Assembly (NCBI GenBank): GCA_937924525.1
Contig: CALDSU010000010.1
Location: 62,001-126,000 of the forward strand
Length of the DNA stretch: 64,000 nucleotides
DNA from: an uncultured Bryobacteraceae bacterium
Lineage (GTDB): Bacteria > Acidobacteriota > Terriglobia > Bryobacterales > Bryobacteraceae
Reading direction: 5' to 3'
Below the pieces are notes generated by a model. It saw only the letters and a list, made by a program, of their open reading frames with translations. It was not told where the DNA came from and did not search any database. The translations under genes were made by a program, and so were the position numbers. Positions 17,156 to 25,119 of this stretch are shown piece by piece; the first letter of the stretch is position 1, and each line of letters starts with the position of its first letter.

Positions 17156-18412
17156 ATGACCTGCCGTGAACGAGTCCTGACCGCCCTTGCCCACCGGGAG
17201 CCCGACCGGATCCCGATGGACTTTGGCAGCACTGCGGTCACGGGTATGCACGTCACCTGCGTGGCCGCCTTGCGCGAGCACTTCGGGCTCGAACGCCGTC
17301 CCGTGAAAGTGCACGAACCCTACCAGATGCTGGGGCTGGTGGAACCTGACCTTCAAGACGCCATGGGGCTGGACGTGGAAGGAGTGTTTCCGCGCAAAAC
17401 GATGTTCGGTTTCCCCAACGAAGGGTGGAAGGAGTGGCGTTTTCACGGAGTCGACGTGCTGGTGCCCCGGGATTTCAACACCACGGTGGACGAAAAAGGC
17501 GACCTGCTGATCTACCCGGAGGGCGACTTGACCGCTCCCCCGAGCGGCCGGATGCCGGCCGGCGGTTTCTTTTTCGATACGATCATCCGGCAGCGGCCCA
17601 TCGACGAAGCGCGGTTGGATCCGGCCGATAATCTGGAGGAATTTCAGCCCGTCAGCGCCGCGGACCTGGCGCACTTCCGGGAAGCGGCCGCGGCGGCGCG
17701 CGCGACCGGGAGGGCGGTCATGGCCAACTTTGGCGGCACCGCGTTCGGCGACATCGCCTTGGTGCCGGCGCCGTTTCTCAAGGACCCGAAAGGGATCCGG
17801 GACGTGGCCGAGTGGTACATGGCGACCCACACGCGGCGGGACTACATCCACCGGATCTTTGACCGCCAGAGCGAGATCGCGCTCCAAAACCTGGAGGCGA
17901 TCTACGGGGCGGTCGGCGACCAGGTGGACGCGGTCTTCCTATGCGGGACCGACTTCGGCACGCAGACTTCCTCGTTCTGCTCGACCGCCACGTTCCGCGA
18001 ACTGTACTTTCCCTACTACCGGCGGCTGAACGACTGGATCCACCAGCACACTCCCTGGAAGACGTTTAAGCACTCCTGCGGAGCGGTGGAGCGCTTTATC
18101 GAGTCGTTTATTGAATGCGGATTCGATATCCTGAACCCAGTGCAGTGTTCGGCGGCGGGCATGGAGCCCGCCCATCTGAAATCGGCCTATGGAGACCGGC
18201 TGGTCTTCTGGGGCGGCGGCGTGGACACGCAGAAAACGCTGCCGTTCGGCACGCCGGCGGACGTGCGGGAAGAGGTGTTGGGGCGGTGCGAAGTGTTCTC
18301 CCGCGGGGGCGGATTTGTGTTTGACTCCATTCATAACGTGCAAGCCGGCACGCCCGTGGTAAACCTGGTGGCGATGATCGACGCGGTGCGCGAATTCAAC
18401 GGAAACAAGTGA
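17156..18412 (+). CDS. URO-D family corrinoid-dependent methyltransferase (component 1)
   Basis: 418 residues starting MTCRERVLTALAHREPDRIP, the standard opening of the uroporphyrinogen decarboxylase/MtaA/methyltransferase superfamily. Later landmarks are FKHSCGAVERFIESFIECGF (HxC zinc-type motif, about residues 304-306) and FDSIHNVQAGTPVVNLVAMI near the C-terminus, where relatives with an HxC...C site have Cys. Known: this superfamily moves methyl groups from methoxy, methylthiol or methanol compounds to a corrinoid protein. The B12-binding gene follows after 8 bases, so this is the best candidate for the substrate-specific methyltransferase. Substrate unknown. Haem synthesis is unlikely, given the length and the corrinoid partner. 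Confidence 0.8.
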   Translation: MTCRERVLTALAHREPDRIPMDFGSTAVTGMHVTCVAALREHFGLERRPVKVHEPYQMLGLVEPDLQDAMGLDVEGVFPRKTMFGFPNEGWKEWRFHGVDVLVPRDFNTTVDEKGDLLIYPEGDLTAPPSGRMPAGGFFFDTIIRQRPIDEARLDPADNLEEFQPVSAADLAHFREAAAAARATGRAVMANFGGTAFGDIALVPAPFLKDPKGIRDVAEWYMATHTRRDYIHRIFDRQSEIALQNLEAIYGAVGDQVDAVFLCGTDFGTQTSSFCSTATFRELYFPYYRRLNDWIHQHTPWKTFKHSCGAVERFIESFIECGFDILNPVQCSAAGMEPAHLKSAYGDRLVFWGGGVDTQKTLPFGTPADVREEVLGRCEVFSRGGGFVFDSIHNVQAGTPVVNLVAMIDAVREFNGNK

Positions 18413-18420
18413 GGCGGTTC

Positions 18421-19071
18421 ATGGCGGACTTACAAAAGCTGTACGAGGCGGTACTCAACGGGGACAACAAGACGGCGGTGGCGGTGACCAAAGAGGCGCT
18501 GGCCGAGAACGCTGATCCGATCGAGTTGATCCAGAAATATATGATTCCGGCAATGGCGGAGGTGGGCAAGCGCTTCGAGTGCGAAGAGTACTTTGTGCCG
18601 GAGTTGCTGCTGTCGGCGCGGGCGATGAAGGGCGCGCTTGAACTGCTGCGTCCGTTGTTGGCGGAAAAAGGCGCCGAGCCCACCGGGCGGGTGGTCATCG
18701 GCACGGTGAAAGGCGACCTGCACGACATCGGCAAGAACCTGGTGGCGTCGCTGCTGGAAGGCGGCGGGTTTGAAGTCACCGACCTCGGCGCCGACGTCCC
18801 GCCCGAGAAATTTGTGGAAGCCGTGCAGCTGCGGAACGCCAACGTCGTCTGCCTGTCGGCGCTATTGACGGTAACCATGCCGGCGATGCGGACCACGATC
18901 GAGGCGTTGAAGAACGCCGGCTTGCGAGATCGGGTGAAAGTGCTCGTCGGCGGCGCCCCGGTGACGCCGCAGTTCGCCAAGGAAATCGGCGCGGACGGCT
19001 ACGGCGAGAACGCCAGCGTGGCCGTCAATCTGGCGCGGGATATGGTGAAGGCGAGTTCGCATGCCTGCTAG
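18421..19071 (+). CDS. Corrinoid (B12-binding) methyltransfer protein
   Basis: 216 residues from the ATG at 18421, which has a GAGGCGG ribosome site. Residues 1-85 are the helical cap domain (MtaC/MtmC/MetH-like: IQKYMIPAMAEVGKRFECEE). Residues ~90-210 are a Rossmann B12 domain with the full lower-ligand signature GDLHDIGKNLV (Asp99, His101, Gly104), LSALLTVTM (SxL) and VGGAPVT (GG). Known: His101 replaces dimethylbenzimidazole as the cobalt ligand and the protein carries a methyl group between two methyltransferases. Its 3' end overlaps the next URO-D gene by 11 bases. In the cytoplasm it should be the hub of the operon. Confidence 0.92.
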   Translation: MADLQKLYEAVLNGDNKTAVAVTKEALAENADPIELIQKYMIPAMAEVGKRFECEEYFVPELLLSARAMKGALELLRPLLAEKGAEPTGRVVIGTVKGDLHDIGKNLVASLLEGGGFEVTDLGADVPPEKFVEAVQLRNANVVCLSALLTVTMPAMRTTIEALKNAGLRDRVKVLVGGAPVTPQFAKEIGADGYGENASVAVNLARDMVKASSHAC

Positions 19072-20116
19072 CGTCTTCCGGCGCATGGCGGCGGAGGGCG
19101 GGCGTATTCCCCTGGCAGTGGACCTGGTGCTGCACGAGCAGCCCGACCCGGAAGCCATTCTGACCGATGGCGAACGCCTGGGGCGCGTCCTGGAAGCGCA
19201 TGCGCTCCGCTACGGCAGTCCGGCGGCGTTTCCCCGCATGGACCTCCGCCTGGAAAAGCGCGATCTGCTCCACCGGCTAGGCATCGGAGGGGAGGAGGCG
19301 GACACGTATCACTTCCTCGCTCCGCCGACCGAGGAGCAACTGGCCCGCGTGCGGGACGGCGCGCCCGCCGCTTTTCTCCCCGCGCACCAGGCGCACTTCG
19401 ATTCGATCCGGTATATCGCGGAGGTTACCTCGCTGTTTCCGGTGGGCATGACGATCGGGCCGTTTTCGCTGGCCACCAAACTGGTGGCCGACCCCATCAC
19501 CCCGGTCGCGCTCGCGGGCCGCGGTTTGGGCCCGGACGACGATGAATCCATCCGCATGTTCGAACGCAGCCTCGAGCTGGCGGAAGCCACCGTCGCCCGC
19601 TCGATCCGGGCGCAGTTGGACGCCGGCGCGCGGGCGGTGATCTTCTGTGAACCGTCCGCCAATGCGGTCTACCTCTCTCCCAGGCAGTTGACCGCCGGTT
19701 CGGACATCCTTAACCGGTACGTGCTGCAGCCGAACCTGCGGCTGCGGCGTCTGTTGGACGAAGCGGGCGCCGCCTGGTTCCTGCATGACTGCGGAGAACT
19801 GACCGATGACATGGTGAGGATTCTGGGGGAGACCCTCCATCCCGCCGTGCTCAGCCTCGGCGCGTCCCGCTGCCTATGGCAGGATGCGGCGCTCGTGCCG
19901 GCGGACGTGGTGTTATATGGCAACCTGCCCACCAAGACGTTCTATTCGGACGCCGCCATGCCCGTGGAGCGGGTCGCGGAACTCGCGGGGCAGTTGGCCA
20001 AAGAGATGAAGGCGCTGGACCGGCCGTTCATCCTGGGGTCGGAATGTGACGTCCTGTACGTTCCGGAGGCGGCCGCCACGATCCGCCGTAAACTGGAAGC
20101 GATGGTGGCGGCTTAA
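19061..20116 (+). CDS. URO-D family methyltransferase (component 2)
   Basis: 351 residues. It overlaps the corrinoid-protein gene by 11 bases. Motifs: VGMTIGPFSLATKLVADPIT (about 128-147), VIFCEPSANAVYLSP, WFLHDCGELTDDM (HxC, about 243-245) and FILGSECDVLYVPEA near the C-terminus, giving the HxC...C zinc site of MtaA/MtbA-like enzymes. Known: such enzymes activate a thiol or other nucleophile with zinc and transfer methyl groups to or from a corrinoid. Inferred: either a second substrate-side enzyme or the enzyme that removes the methyl group from the corrinoid. It is only distantly similar to the other two URO-D proteins of the operon. Confidence 0.78.
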   Translation: MPASVFRRMAAEGGRIPLAVDLVLHEQPDPEAILTDGERLGRVLEAHALRYGSPAAFPRMDLRLEKRDLLHRLGIGGEEADTYHFLAPPTEEQLARVRDGAPAAFLPAHQAHFDSIRYIAEVTSLFPVGMTIGPFSLATKLVADPITPVALAGRGLGPDDDESIRMFERSLELAEATVARSIRAQLDAGARAVIFCEPSANAVYLSPRQLTAGSDILNRYVLQPNLRLRRLLDEAGAAWFLHDCGELTDDMVRILGETLHPAVLSLGASRCLWQDAALVPADVVLYGNLPTKTFYSDAAMPVERVAELAGQLAKEMKALDRPFILGSECDVLYVPEAAATIRRKLEAMVAA

Positions 20117-20305
20117 GAGCCGCCAGCGGAAGGTTGTGCAATTCCATCGGGGACTCGCTGTTTCGCAGCCGCGCGAACAAGCGGGTCTTTGCTGGATTTG
20201 ATTACGTGCCGCGAAAACGAAGCGGCGCGTAGGGGCCCCGGGTGTAAAGTCGCAGCGTCGCGGGAACAAGCCCGCGCATTCATGCGCAACTTGGAAGGAC
20301 TGAGG

Positions 20306-21055
20306 ATGCGGCTGAAGCTGATCGGTTGCGAAGTGATCCTCCGGGAGTTGAGTTTTGTCCTGTCGCGGTCGCCCCACACCATCGACGCGGAATTCCTGCC
20401 CAAGGGCTTGCACGACCTGGGCGGAAGCAAAATGCGGGACCGCTTGCAGGAGGTCGTGGACGCGACCGATCCGCAGCGCTATGAAGCGATTCTGCTGGGG
20501 TATGCGCTCTGCGGCAACGGCGCGCTGGGCCTGCGGGCCCGCGCCATCCCGCTGGTGATTCCCCGCGCCCACGACTGTATCGCATTGCTGATGGGCAGCC
20601 GGCGGCGTTATCAGGAGTACTTTGACGCCAACCCCGGCGTGTACTTCCGCTCCACCGGCTGGCTGGAGCGCGGCCGGGACCTCGATCAAACCACGATGCA
20701 GCAAACCCGCTCCCTCACCGGAGCGGGGTACGCCCTCCAGGAACTGGTCGACAAGTATGGCGAGGAGAACGGTCGCTACCTGTTCGAGCAACTCCACACT
20801 TACCGCCGCCACTACCAGCAACTCACCTACATCGAAACCGGCTTGGAACCGGACGGCAGGTTTGAGGAAGACGCGCGCCGGGAAGCTCAGGAGCACGGCT
20901 GGCGGTTCACCAAGATTCTGGGGGACTTTCAATTGTTCGAGCGGCTGGTGGACGGCGACTGGGATCCGGATCATTTTCTCGTGGTGCCGCCGGGGTACGC
21001 GATTGGCGTCTCGTATGACGAACAGATTGTGCGGCTGGAGGAGGCTCCGGAGTGA
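20306..21055 (+). CDS. DUF1638 family protein in the corrinoid operon
   Basis: 249 residues from the ATG at 20306, preceded by GGAAGGA. A longer upstream frame exists but has no protein character. It opens MRLKLIGCEVILRELSFVLS and has EAILLGYALCGNGALGLRAR, IPRAHDCIALLMGSRRRY and a C-terminal FLVVPPGYAIGVSYDEQIVR. These fit DUF1638, a family found beside corrinoid methyltransferases in methanogens and clostridia and without proven function. Conserved cysteines lie at about residue 8, in ALCGNG and in HDCIALL. The 189-base gap before it holds a CGCGGG/CCCGCG hairpin (20259-20276). Its stop overlaps the next gene's GTG (GTGA). Confidence 0.75.
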   Translation: MRLKLIGCEVILRELSFVLSRSPHTIDAEFLPKGLHDLGGSKMRDRLQEVVDATDPQRYEAILLGYALCGNGALGLRARAIPLVIPRAHDCIALLMGSRRRYQEYFDANPGVYFRSTGWLERGRDLDQTTMQQTRSLTGAGYALQELVDKYGEENGRYLFEQLHTYRRHYQQLTYIETGLEPDGRFEEDARREAQEHGWRFTKILGDFQLFERLVDGDWDPDHFLVVPPGYAIGVSYDEQIVRLEEAPE

Positions 21056-22062
21056 CCGGCCGGGAGCGGGTGGCGGCGCACCTGGCGGGAGAAGCGGTGG
21101 ACCGCCTGCCCGTGATGCCCATCACCATGATGTTCGCCGCCAGCCAGACGGGGGTTTCCTACCGGCGGTACGTTACGGATCACGAGACGCTGGCCCGAGC
21201 GCAGGACCGCACCGCCCGGACCTTCGGGTTCGATCATGTCTCGGTGATTTCCGATCCCGCGCGGGAAGCGCACGACCTGGGCGCCAGGATCGAATGGTTC
21301 GAGCACCAGCCGCCGGCCATCGTCGAAAGCGAGGCGCTCCTGGCCGCCAAGGAGCGGCTGAGCGCGCTGAAGCTGCCGGATCCGCGCGCCGGGCGGATGG
21401 GCGACCGGGTGGCGGGGGTGCGGCGGCTGCGGGAGTTGGCCGGCGCGGAACTCTGCGTTGAAGGTTGGGTGGAGGGCCCCTGCGCGATGGCCGCCGATCT
21501 CCGGGGCCTCAACTCCCTGCTGGTCGACCTGCACGACGATCCGGATTACGTCCGGGAACTGTTCGCGTTCTGCGTAGCGATGGAGATCCGCTTCGCGGAG
21601 GCGCAACTGGAGGCGGGCGCCGACTACATCGGCGTGGGCGACGCCGCAGCCTCGCTGGTCGGGCCCCGGTACTATCGGGAAATGGTGCTGCCGTTCGAGG
21701 AGGAACTGGTCGCGGGCATCCACGCGCGCGGCGGGTGGGTGCGGCTGCATATCTGTGGCAATACCAAGAAAATCGCCGCCGGGATGGGATCGCTGGGCGT
21801 CGCGATCGTTGACCTGGATTCGCTCATCCCTCTGGAACTGGCCCGCGCCGAAATGCCGCCCGCGCAAGTGCTGGCCGGCAATATCGATCCGGTGCGGGTG
21901 CTGCGCGACGGCACGGCGGAACAGGTGCAGGCGGCGCTGGCGGAGTGTCACCGGCAAGCCGGCGCGCGCTGGATCGTAGCCGCAGGCTGCGAGGTGCCGC
22001 CCGGCACTCCCGAGGAAAACCTGCGCGCGATGGCTGCTTACGCGCAGACTCATCTACCCTGA
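21052..22062 (+). CDS. URO-D family methyltransferase (component 3, MtaA/MtbA-like)
   Basis: 336 residues, close to the 340 typical of methylcobamide:thiol methyltransferases. GTG start overlaps the DUF1638 stop. Opening TGRERVAAHLAGEAVDRLPV, mid GPCAMAADLRGLNSLLVDLH, GADYIGVGDAAASLVGPRYY, VRLHICGNTKKIAAGMGSLG (HxC zinc motif, about 236-238) and AAGCEVPPGTPEENLRAMAA (third zinc ligand) near the end. Known: MtaA and MtbA move methyl groups from methyl-corrinoid to coenzyme M. This lineage should lack coenzyme M, so the acceptor (tetrahydrofolate or a thiol) is open. It overlaps the reactivase gene by one base. Confidence 0.82.
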   Translation: MTGRERVAAHLAGEAVDRLPVMPITMMFAASQTGVSYRRYVTDHETLARAQDRTARTFGFDHVSVISDPAREAHDLGARIEWFEHQPPAIVESEALLAAKERLSALKLPDPRAGRMGDRVAGVRRLRELAGAELCVEGWVEGPCAMAADLRGLNSLLVDLHDDPDYVRELFAFCVAMEIRFAEAQLEAGADYIGVGDAAASLVGPRYYREMVLPFEEELVAGIHARGGWVRLHICGNTKKIAAGMGSLGVAIVDLDSLIPLELARAEMPPAQVLAGNIDPVRVLRDGTAEQVQAALAECHRQAGARWIVAAGCEVPPGTPEENLRAMAAYAQTHLP

Positions 22063-23564
22063 TGCCGACCCTCCGTTTGCTTCCTCTCGGGGTGGAGACG
22101 CCGGTCCGGACGGGCTCCTCGCTCAGCGACATCCTCTTTCCCCTGGGAGTGGAGTTTCCTTGCGGCGGGCAGGGCACCTGCGGCGGTTGCCGCGTCCGCC
22201 TGCTCCAGGGCGAGTTGGCGATCTCCCCGGAGATGCGGCAGACGCTGACGGACGAGGAACTGCGCGCCGGGTGGCGGCTGGCTTGCTGCACGAGGGTAAC
22301 CGGCGATTTGACGCTCGAGATCGAACAGTGGACCGCGCACGTGCTCGGCGACGACACGCACTGCGCCTTCGAGCCCCGTCCGGGGTGCGCGGTGGCCTTC
22401 GATGTCGGCACCACGACCTTGGCGGCCCAGTTGGTGGACCTGGAGACCGGCGCGATCCTCGGCGTGCGGACCGCCCTGAACCCGCAGGCCGTGCTGGGCG
22501 CGGACATCATGACCCGTGTGAAGGCGGCGTTGGAACAGAGGGATGGCGCCGGGCGGCTGGCCTCGCTGATTCGCGGCGCGGCGGGCGCGCTCACCGCCGA
22601 TCTGGTCCGCGCCGCGGGACGCGCGGATCTGCGCGCGGTCTGGCTGTGCGGCAACACGGTCATGCACCACCTGTTCGGCGGCGTGGATGTCGAGCCCCTG
22701 TCGCACGTGCCGTTCGAGCCGTCGACGCTGGCCGCCCTGCGCTTCACGCCGCGGGAGCTCGGCTGGACCCTGCCGGAGCAGGTGGAGGTGGTCTTCCTGC
22801 CCTGCATCGGGGGGTTCGTGGGCAGTGACATCCTGGCGGGAATCGCCGCCACCGGCATCGCGGAGCGCGAGGAGCTGGCGGCGCTGCTCGATCTGGGGAC
22901 CAACGGCGAAATCGTGCTGGGCAATCGCCACCGGCTGCTGGCGGCTTCCACCGCGGCGGGCCCGGCGTTTGAAGCCGGCTGCATCTCGATGGGCATGCGC
23001 GCCGCCGAGGGGGCCATCACGCACGTGTATTTCCGCGACGGCGCTTTCGAGTGCCGGGTCTTGGGCGGCGGCGGGCCGCGGGGCATCTGCGGAAGCGGAC
23101 TGGTTTCCGCGGTGGCGCGCGCGCGCCAGACGGGTCTGATCGGGCCGGGCGGCCGCTTCACCAACGGCAAGGAGTGGCTGCTGGCGGATCCCGTCCGGCT
23201 GACGCAGGGCGACATTCGCCAATTGCAGTTGGCCAAGGGCGCCATCGCCGCCGGACTGCGCCTTCTGCTTGAGCAGTGGGGCGCGAGCCTGGAAAGCCTG
23301 CACGCCGTGTATCTGGCCGGCGCCTTCGGAAACTACGTGGACGTGACCGACGCCTGGCGGCTCGGCTTACTCGAGATGGATCCCCAACGCGTCGTTCCCG
23401 CCGGCAACGCGGCGCTCCGCGGCGCCAAGCTCATCGCCTTGAACCCATCGGCGCGCGACCGCTGGCTGCGGGACCTGCCCTCGCGCGTGGTCCACGTGTC
23501 GCTCCACACCGATCCGCGCTTTCAGGACACGTTTGTCGACTGTCTAGCCTTTCCGGAAAGGTGA
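22062..23564 (+). CDS. Corrinoid protein reductive activator (2Fe-2S ferredoxin + ASKHA/DUF4445)
   Basis: 500 residues from the ATG at 22062 (TGATG overlap with the preceding stop). The N-terminus is a 2Fe-2S domain: FPCGGQGTCGGCRV with Cys34, Cys40, Cys43 and LACC (Cys75). The rest is an actin/Hsp70-like ASKHA ATPase: VAFDVGTTTLAAQLVDLETG (phosphate 1), LDLGTNGEIVLGN (phosphate 2) and YLAGAFGNYVDV at the end. Known: RACo/RamA-type activators use ATP to reduce Co(II) back to Co(I) when a corrinoid protein is accidentally oxidised. Its place as the last gene confirms that the operon is a functioning corrinoid methyltransfer system. At 500 residues it is shorter than typical RACo (~630). Confidence 0.9.
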   Translation: MPTLRLLPLGVETPVRTGSSLSDILFPLGVEFPCGGQGTCGGCRVRLLQGELAISPEMRQTLTDEELRAGWRLACCTRVTGDLTLEIEQWTAHVLGDDTHCAFEPRPGCAVAFDVGTTTLAAQLVDLETGAILGVRTALNPQAVLGADIMTRVKAALEQRDGAGRLASLIRGAAGALTADLVRAAGRADLRAVWLCGNTVMHHLFGGVDVEPLSHVPFEPSTLAALRFTPRELGWTLPEQVEVVFLPCIGGFVGSDILAGIAATGIAEREELAALLDLGTNGEIVLGNRHRLLAASTAAGPAFEAGCISMGMRAAEGAITHVYFRDGAFECRVLGGGGPRGICGSGLVSAVARARQTGLIGPGGRFTNGKEWLLADPVRLTQGDIRQLQLAKGAIAAGLRLLLEQWGASLESLHAVYLAGAFGNYVDVTDAWRLGLLEMDPQRVVPAGNAALRGAKLIALNPSARDRWLRDLPSRVVHVSLHTDPRFQDTFVDCLAFPER

Positions 23565-23577
23565 CCAATGATTCTAG

Positions 23578-25017
23578 CTAGCGCGCCCGCGAGAGCTGCG
23601 CGGGTTCCGCCCAGGCGTCCCCGGCAATCGCTTTCAGATCCCAGCCGCGGCGGTATTCCCGGTACAGGTGCTGATTCGCTTCGCGGCAATTGGTCACGCG
23701 GAACGCGAGCGGATCCCATTCGATGCGGTGGCCGACCCGCAAGGCGACGTTGCCGAGCAGGTAGGCTTCGGTGAACGGTCCCGCGTAGCCAAAATGGCAC
23801 GGCGCGGTCTTCCCGGTCTTGATGGCGACCACCCAGTCCTTCTGGACATCCTCCCGGCCCCAATCGCGCTGCGGCGGCCAGGGCGGTTCGGGCGCGGTAG
23901 TGCCCGCGAAGGGGCCGCGCCCGTGGGGATAGCTGCCCTTGGTGCCAATCCAAACCAGGTTGCCACGGCCCCGGCGGAGAGGCTGCCCTCCCGTTGCGGA
24001 CGGCGGCGTGGGCGGCGCCAGGTACTCCGGCAGCGGGCGGTTGCCGTCGTGCCAGTGAATCGACAACGCCGGATGCACGCCGCGGCCGGCGTAGTCGAAG
24101 CGCAGATGCGACCAGTCCGGATACATCTCCCGGCGCATGCCGGAGGTGTTCACGACCTCCACGGCCGAAGGCGCGCCCAAGTCCAGCGCCAGAAACACCA
24201 CGTTCATGCTGTGCGGGGCGATGTCGCCCAGCGCGCCGCTGCCGAAATCCACCCAGCCCCGCCAGCAGCCGGGGTGATACACCTGCGGCCCGGACCGGAA
24301 CTGATTCTTCCGGTCCGGATGGTAGACCGCGTGGCCTTCGGGCCAGCGGTCCAGGAAGGGCCGGTGCGGCGCCGTATTCAGCCACAGGTCCCAATCCAGG
24401 CGCGGCGGCAGGGGGTCTTCTCCCGCCGGCCGGTCGTGCCCCTGCGGCCAGATCGGACGGTCGGTGGTCATGTGCACTTCGGTGATCTCGCCGAGCGCGC
24501 CCGACTGAACCAGTTCGACCATCCGCAACGTGGCGGGATCGGCGCTGGTTTGCGTGCCCATTTGGGTGACCACCTTGGTTTCGGCCGCCACGCGCGCCAT
24601 CACGCGCGCCTCGTGCACACAACCCGTAAGCGGCTTCTGACAGAACACGTGCAGGCCATGCTTCATCGCGTAGACGCTGAGGTAGGCATGACTATGATCC
24701 GGCGTCGCGACCACCACGCCGTCCAGTTTTTCCTTCTCGATCATCTTCCGGAAATCGGCGTAGCGGCGCGCGTCCGGAAACAGCGCGCCGCGCTTGTCCA
24801 GTATCTCGCCGTCCACATCGCACAACGCGACGATGTTTTCCCCGAGCGCCTGAAACGCCTGCGCGTTCACCCGGCCGATGCCCGCGACCCCGATGATGCC
24901 CAGATTCAGCTTTTGGTTCGCCTGATAGCCGCGCGCGCTGCCGGAAGGTAGGATCAGAAGCCCGCCCAAGGCGCCTAGGGACTGGCGGCGCGACACGCCG
25001 CCGGATGCAGACCGCAC
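23578..25017 (-). CDS. Tat-exported Gfo/Idh/MocA family oxidoreductase
   Basis: 479 residues from a GTG at 25017 with AGGAGG five bases upstream. A Tat signal (SRRQSLGALGGLLIL) precedes the Rossmann domain LNLGIIGVAGIGRVNAQAFQ, and the family signature VVVATPDHSHAYLSVYAMKH and HVFCQKPLTGCVHEARVMAR contains the catalytic KP pair in CQKPL. Known: secreted members resemble glucose-fructose oxidoreductase, with tightly bound NADP. These are numerous in Acidobacteriota and Planctomycetota and act on sugars or inositols. Substrate not predictable. It converges on the corrinoid operon with only 13 bases between stops and is divergent from a second family member. Confidence 0.88.
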   Translation of the reverse strand: MRSASGGVSRRQSLGALGGLLILPSGSARGYQANQKLNLGIIGVAGIGRVNAQAFQALGENIVALCDVDGEILDKRGALFPDARRYADFRKMIEKEKLDGVVVATPDHSHAYLSVYAMKHGLHVFCQKPLTGCVHEARVMARVAAETKVVTQMGTQTSADPATLRMVELVQSGALGEITEVHMTTDRPIWPQGHDRPAGEDPLPPRLDWDLWLNTAPHRPFLDRWPEGHAVYHPDRKNQFRSGPQVYHPGCWRGWVDFGSGALGDIAPHSMNVVFLALDLGAPSAVEVVNTSGMRREMYPDWSHLRFDYAGRGVHPALSIHWHDGNRPLPEYLAPPTPPSATGGQPLRRGRGNLVWIGTKGSYPHGRGPFAGTTAPEPPWPPQRDWGREDVQKDWVVAIKTGKTAPCHFGYAGPFTEAYLLGNVALRVGHRIEWDPLAFRVTNCREANQHLYREYRRGWDLKAIAGDAWAEPAQLSRAR

Positions 25018-25034
25018 GGAAACCTCCTGGCGAG

Positions 25035-25040
25035 ATTGTA
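25035..25040 (-). promoter_or_regulatory. Putative -10 box (TACAAT) of the exported Gfo/Idh/MocA gene
   Basis: TACAAT on the minus strand lies 17 bases before the GTG start. The AGGAGG ribosome site (25023-25028) lies between them. TGGCGT about 17 bases upstream is a weak -35. Confidence 0.4.
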
Positions 25041-25119
25041 GGGCGATCGCGGAACGAACGCCAGCCCGCTTCCCCTGGAGGCCGCCAGGGCATACAGTGA
25101 ATCTCTGAATAGGTCAACG

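Noticed and set aside
21945-22061. Earlier start for the corrinoid reactivase
   Set aside because: The extension lies inside the preceding gene and has no ferredoxin character. The ATG at 22062 opens the 2Fe-2S domain.
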